This document shows, piece after piece, positions 60,641-64,000 of a DNA stretch of 64,000 nucleotides. Each line of letters begins with the position of its first letter. Position 1 is the stretch's first letter. The position numbers and the translations under genes are program-made. Under the pieces are notes generated by a model that did no database searches, was not told the DNA's origin, and worked only from the letters and a program-made list of their open reading frames with translations. This DNA is from Winogradskya humida. Lineage in GTDB: Bacteria > Actinomycetota > Actinomycetes > Mycobacteriales > Micromonosporaceae. The stretch spans positions 1 to 64,000 of the forward strand of contig NZ_BOMN01000037.1 in the NCBI RefSeq assembly GCF_016862215.1, written 5' to 3'.

Positions 60641-61519
60641 TCAGACCAGGCGGGTACGCGGTCCCGCGCGCAGAACCCCCGACGGCAGCGTGCGGCCGAG
60701 CATCTTCTCGGCCATCGACGCGACGTCGAGCAGCGATTCCAGGTCGACGCCCGTGGTGATGCCCATGTCCTCGAGCATGTGCACCAGCTCCTCGGTGGCG
60801 ATGTTGCCGGAGGCGCCGGGCGCGTAGGGGCAGCCACCGATCCCGCCGACGCTGGCGTCGAACTCACGGATGCCGAGCTCGAGCGCTGTCAGGACGTTCG
60901 CCAGCCCCGTGCCGCGCGTGTTGTGAAAGTGCAGCAGCTCCGGGCGTACCGATGAAAGAAGATCACGGACCCGGCGGGGAGTCGCCATGCCCGTGGTGTC
61001 GCCGAAGGCCGTCCGGTCGGCGCCGTCGGCACGGACCCGTTCCACGATGGACGCCACGCGGTCCGGATCGATGTCGCCCTCGAACGGGCAGCCGAAACTG
61101 GTCGCGACGATCACCTCGAGCGTCGCGCCGGACGCATGGACCAGCGGAATAAGCGCGGTGATCTCGTCGAGCGTCTCGGCGGTGGAACGGTTGAGATTGC
61201 GCCGGTTGTGGGTGTCGCTGGCCGAGACGACAACCTCGATCTCGCCGAAACCCGCCGCGATGGCGCGCTCGGCCCCGCGTTTGTTGGGGATCAGCGCCGA
61301 ATAGCGAACGTCGGGGTTGTGCCAGGCGCGGGCCCAGACCTCGTCCGCGTCGGCCATCTGCGGAATGGCTTTCGGGTGGACGAACGAAACCGCCTCGATC
61401 CGCCGCACCCCCGTGCCGGAAAGCGCGTCGATCAGCCGCACCTTGTCGTCGGCCGCAATGGGCTCCTCGTTCTGCAGGCCGTCGCGGGGAGCGACCTCAC
61501 GGATCGAGACGGCGGTCAT
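60641..61519 (-). CDS. Hydroxymethylglutaryl-CoA lyase
   Basis: 292 residues, DRE-TIM metallolyase. Motifs: REVAPRDGLQNE (catalytic arginine and metal aspartate), RIEAVSFVHPKAIPQMADADEV, FGCPFEGDI, AFGDTTGMATPRRV, LHFHNTRGTGLANVLTAL (metal histidines) and GIGGCPYAPGASGNIATEELV with the flexible active-site cysteine. It splits HMG-CoA into acetoacetate and acetyl-CoA, the last step of leucine degradation. It lies 4 nt after the biotin carboxylase gene; a terminator follows some 150 nt downstream. Confidence 0.93.
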   Translation of the reverse strand: MTAVSIREVAPRDGLQNEEPIAADDKVRLIDALSGTGVRRIEAVSFVHPKAIPQMADADEVWARAWHNPDVRYSALIPNKRGAERAIAAGFGEIEVVVSASDTHNRRNLNRSTAETLDEITALIPLVHASGATLEVIVATSFGCPFEGDIDPDRVASIVERVRADGADRTAFGDTTGMATPRRVRDLLSSVRPELLHFHNTRGTGLANVLTALELGIREFDASVGGIGGCPYAPGASGNIATEELVHMLEDMGITTGVDLESLLDVASMAEKMLGRTLPSGVLRAGPRTRLV

Positions 61520-61523
61520 GTCC

Positions 61524-62858
61524 TCACCTCATCCGGGCCACGATGCCCGTGTCGTAGTCGCCCGACAGGAACTCGTCGTTCTCCAACAGCTCAGCGAAGA
61601 AAGGCAGGTTGTTCTTGGGACCGGCCACCTGGAAACCGGCCACCGCGGCACGCGCTTTGGCGATCGCGGCCGCCCGGTCCACACCGAACACGATCAGTTT
61701 CGCCATGAGCGAGTCGTAGAACTGGGTGACCGTGGTGTCCGGCCCATATCCCGAGTCGACCCGCACACCGTCGCCGGCCGGTTCCATCCACGTCGTGATT
61801 TTGCCGGGGCCAGGGAAGAAACGCTTGGGATCCTCGGCATTGACCCGGAACTCGATCGCGTGCCCGCTGGTGGGGCGTTCGACGTCGAAGTTCGGCTCGA
61901 GACCGGAGGCGATCCGCAGCTGCTGCTCGACCAGGTCGGTGCCGTGGATCAGCTCGGTGATCGGGTGCTCGACCTGCAGCCGGGTGTTCATCTCGAGAAA
62001 GAAGAACTCACCGGTCGCCGGGTCGAGCAGGCATTCGACCGTGCCCGCGTTGCGATAACCCACGGCCTCGCCGGCCTTGACCGCCGCGGCCAGGAAACGC
62101 GCGCGCAGCTCGGGGCTGACCGCCGGGCTCGGGGCTTCCTCGACGAGTTTCTGATTTCGTCGCTGCACCGAGCATTCCCGCTCGCTCAACGCGATCACCC
62201 GGCCATCGGCGAGACCGAGAATCTGCACCTCGACGTGCCGGACCCGGGGGAAGTAACGCTCGATGAGCACCGAGCCGTCGCCGAACATCCGCTCGGCGAA
62301 CGCCGTGACCTTGTCGTATTCCTTGCGCAGCGCGGTTTCGTCGTCGGCGACGGCCATGCCCATTCCGCCACCGCCGGCCGCGGCCTTGACCATCACCGGA
62401 TAGCCGATCGTTTTCGCCGCCTCGATCGCGGCCTCGACGGATTCCGCGGGATCGTGCGTGCCGGGAGCCACCGGGACCCCGGCCTCCGCCATCAGGTTCC
62501 GGGCATTGATCTTGTCGCCCATCGCGGTGATCGCCTCGGCGCCGGGTCCGATCCACACCAGGCCGTTCGTTTCGACCGTACGCGCGAAGTCCGCATTCTC
62601 ACTCAGAAAGCCATAGCCGGGGTGAATCGCCTGAGCCCCCGTCGACTTCGCCGCGGCGAGGATGGCCTCGGTGTTCCGATAGCTCTCCGCCGGATTGGCC
62701 GGGCCCACGCACACCGATTCGTCGGCCTCGACGACAAACGGCATTCCCGCGTCGGCCTCGGAGTAGACGGCGATCGACCGGATTCCCAGCCGTTTGGCCG
62801 TGCGGATGATCCGGCGGGCGATCTCGCCCCGGTTGGCAACGAGCAACGACTCGATCAT
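61524..62858 (-). CDS. Biotin carboxylase subunit without carrier domain
   Basis: 444 residues, the length of a stand-alone biotin carboxylase. Motifs: LLVANRGEIARRIIRTAKRLG, HPGYGFLSENADFA, ATP-lid AAAGGGGMGMA (159-169), and the active site EMNTRLQVEHPITE (E289, N291, R293). It carboxylates biotin with ATP and bicarbonate. Alpha subunits of methylcrotonyl-CoA carboxylase usually run to about 650 residues with a C-terminal biotinyl (MKM) domain; here the protein ends after the carboxylase domain and the lyase gene begins 4 nt later. A carrier protein must come from elsewhere. 3 nt after tetR. Confidence 0.9.
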   Translation of the reverse strand: MIESLLVANRGEIARRIIRTAKRLGIRSIAVYSEADAGMPFVVEADESVCVGPANPAESYRNTEAILAAAKSTGAQAIHPGYGFLSENADFARTVETNGLVWIGPGAEAITAMGDKINARNLMAEAGVPVAPGTHDPAESVEAAIEAAKTIGYPVMVKAAAGGGGMGMAVADDETALRKEYDKVTAFAERMFGDGSVLIERYFPRVRHVEVQILGLADGRVIALSERECSVQRRNQKLVEEAPSPAVSPELRARFLAAAVKAGEAVGYRNAGTVECLLDPATGEFFFLEMNTRLQVEHPITELIHGTDLVEQQLRIASGLEPNFDVERPTSGHAIEFRVNAEDPKRFFPGPGKITTWMEPAGDGVRVDSGYGPDTTVTQFYDSLMAKLIVFGVDRAAAIAKARAAVAGFQVAGPKNNLPFFAELLENDEFLSGDYDTGIVARMR

Positions 62859-62861
62859 CTT

Positions 62862-63464
62862 TTACCTGCCAATGAGGGCGTGGACCGTCGCTTCACGAAG
62901 CAGTGCCGCGCGACGGCGGCGGTCGACCTCGCCGCCGAGGAACGGGGTGGAATTCATCAGGCCGAACGCCGAGTGCGCGAGCACCCGCGCCTCCCCCGCC
63001 TCGAGCTCGGGGCGCAGCGTGCCGAGCACGACGACCCACTCCTCGACGTAGAGCCGCTGCAGCTTGCGGATCTGCCGCTTCGGCTCCTCCGGGAGGCGGT
63101 CGAGCTCGTGCAGGTGCAACGCGATCACTGCCGGATTGGCCAGGGCGAACTCCACGTGGAACTCGATCAGGTCGGTGAGGGCGGCCTGCGCGTCCTCGGG
63201 GTGGCGACCGACCCGCTCCTTGCCGCCGTGCAACAGCCCCTCGCTGACCGGGATCAGCGCGGCGACCAGCATGGCTTCCTTGCCGGCGAAGTGGTGATAG
63301 AGCGCCGGCCCGGTCACGCCGGCGGCGGAGCCGATGTCATCCATCGACACGCCGTGATATCCACGCGAGGCGAAGAGCCCCACCGCGATCTCGAGAATCT
63401 CGTCCCGCCGAGAACGCCGCCGCGGGGCGGGCGCACCGGGACGTTGCTGCTGATCTACCGTCAC
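62862..63464 (-). CDS. TetR-family regulator of the acyl-CoA degradation locus
   Basis: 200 residues. N-terminal helix-turn-helix (RRDEILEIAVGLFASRGYHGVSMDDIGSAAGVTGPALYHHFAGKEAML in parts); the C-terminal ligand domain resembles the acyl-CoA-responsive subgroup. First gene of a leftward unit with biotin carboxylase and HMG-CoA lyase, with a palindrome 36 nt upstream of its start that recurs before accD1. I infer autoregulation and control of both units, with an acyl-CoA intermediate as inducer. Confidence 0.88.
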   Translation of the reverse strand: MTVDQQQRPGAPAPRRRSRRDEILEIAVGLFASRGYHGVSMDDIGSAAGVTGPALYHHFAGKEAMLVAALIPVSEGLLHGGKERVGRHPEDAQAALTDLIEFHVEFALANPAVIALHLHELDRLPEEPKRQIRKLQRLYVEEWVVVLGTLRPELEAGEARVLAHSAFGLMNSTPFLGGEVDRRRRAALLREATVHALIGR

Positions 63465-63497
63465 CCGGCAACTCTAACCCGCTGTCAAGCCGAGACC

Positions 63498-63989
63498 TTA
63501 ACGGCCGTTCAGCTGATCTCGCCCATCGGGAAATACCATTTCCGGTGTCACGACAGACGCCCGACCGGTCCACCAACGCCGCGACAAAGCGGCCGCGGCA
63601 ACCGCACCGACGGTGTTGACGATGACGTCGTCGACGCTGGACACCCGCCCGATCGCGCTCACCCATTGCAACACCTCGATGAGGGTCGAGGTAACGAGTG
63701 CGAGGCCGAAAACCCTGCTCAGCGACGCGGCCCAGCCGAACCGCATGGGCAGGAAGAAGCCGAACGCCGCAAGCACCAGCAGATTGCCGACGACCTGCGC
63801 GGGGATCCAGGACGACAGATCCTGCAGCGGTACGAGTTCCACGTCCCGAGGAGCATCCTGCCTCGTGAAGAGCATGAGCGCCCACGGCAGCGACCCGGCC
63901 ACGATCCCTGCCTCAGCGAGCGCCGGCTTCCCGCGCCACTGATAGGCGAGCAGTCCCAGCGGTGGCAACAGCAGGACCGCCACCACCAT
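63498..63989 (-). CDS. VanZ-like membrane protein (start may lie outside window)
   Basis: 163 residues visible from the ATG at 63989; the frame is still open at the window edge, so the gene may be longer. Four or five membrane helices and the VanZ-type motifs DLSSWIPAQVVGNLLVLAAFGFFLPM, TSTLIEVLQWVSAIGRVSSVDDVIVNTVGAVAAAAL. VanZ-like proteins occur widely in actinobacteria; teicoplanin resistance is known only for the enterococcal one. It ends 33 nt before the tetR start; both are leftward, and an AACG-GC-CGTT palindrome overlaps its stop. Confidence 0.82.
   Translation of the reverse strand: MVVAVLLLPPLGLLAYQWRGKPALAEAGIVAGSLPWALMLFTRQDAPRDVELVPLQDLSSWIPAQVVGNLLVLAAFGFFLPMRFGWAASLSRVFGLALVTSTLIEVLQWVSAIGRVSSVDDVIVNTVGAVAAAALSRRWWTGRASVVTPEMVFPDGRDQLNGR
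63500..63509. promoter_or_regulatory. Palindrome upstream of tetR, candidate operator
   Basis: AACGGCCGTT with flanking CTT and CAG, 36 nt upstream of the tetR start. Same AACG-NN-CGTT design as the site before accD1. Confidence 0.5.
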
Positions 63990-64000
63990 GATCGTTCCGT

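Noticed and set aside
63498..63989. Glycopeptide resistance gene
   Set aside because: VanZ-like proteins are common in actinobacteria without resistance, and no vanHAX genes are nearby.

Overview
The window is a contiguous piece of a high-GC actinobacterial chromosome. Codon third positions are almost all G or C, GTG and TTG starts are common, and the gene content (fhaA-fhaB-pstP-rodA-pbpA-pknA-pknB, crgA, class E sortase, GOLPH3-like protein, DUF397/XRE pair, DUF6458) points to a filamentous actinomycete, most likely Micromonosporaceae (Actinoplanes or Micromonospora type). The genus is an inference. No phage, insertion sequence, CRISPR array or rRNA was seen. Two tRNA genes are present: Gly-CCC and Leu-CAG.

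Layout. 1-9.3 kb: the end of a giant repeat-rich membrane protein, a thioredoxin/NHL-repeat protein, an ECF sigma factor overlapping a CU044_5270-type partner, a hemolysin III (PAQR) protein, and a divergent HxlR regulator/NmrA-like oxidoreductase pair. 9.3-16.5 kb: single housekeeping genes (SixA, a large acyl-CoA dehydrogenase, a SpoIIE-type phosphatase, a phosphoribosyltransferase, YCII, Dcd-Dut), with a perfect LexA/SOS box between dcd and a PPOX-family gene, then tRNA-Gly. 17-25.6 kb: an XRE-TPR regulator with threonine aldolase, small unknown proteins, two exported proteins (RTX-like and LamG-like), two overlapping CNNM/HlyC membrane proteins and a GPP34 protein.

25.6-44.4 kb is the cell-growth and division block known near oriC in actinobacteria. 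Leftward: pabA, a small membrane protein, a 950-residue class E sortase and a DUF881 protein. Rightward: crgA and the membrane Fe-S oxidoreductase EtfD. Then, leftward from fhaA: fhaA, fhaB, pstP, rodA, pbpA, pknA, pknB, mostly with 4-bp overlaps or very short gaps, so probably one operon coupling Ser/Thr phosphorylation to elongation-type peptidoglycan synthesis. Compared with the mycobacterial order, etfD, a SnoaL-like gene, an MBL-fold hydrolase and an HxlR regulator sit between crgA and pknB.

44.3-57.6 kb: tRNA-Leu, an epimerase plus WecG/TagA glycosyltransferase pair (surface polysaccharide), membrane proteins of unknown role, a WhiJ-type XRE/DUF397 pair whose 3' flank carries a striking 12-unit, 28-bp-period repeat array, a single-PASTA protein, a YceI/MarR divergent pair and an XRE-STAND ATPase-TPR regulator. 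57.6-63.5 kb: a branched-chain (leucine-type) acyl-CoA degradation locus: tetR, biotin carboxylase, HMG-CoA lyase, then carboxyltransferase and acyl-CoA dehydrogenase. Both predicted transcription units are preceded by the same AACG-NN-CGTT palindrome. The window ends in a VanZ-like gene.

A recurring theme is short tandem repeats (9, 12, 15, 17, 28 and 42 bp) between genes, most of them at or just past gene 3' ends, and very long disordered repeat tails on membrane proteins. Electron flow can be joined across the window: acyl-CoA dehydrogenases (10.4 and 57.7 kb) would reduce ETF (not in the window), which EtfD (31 kb) would reoxidise.
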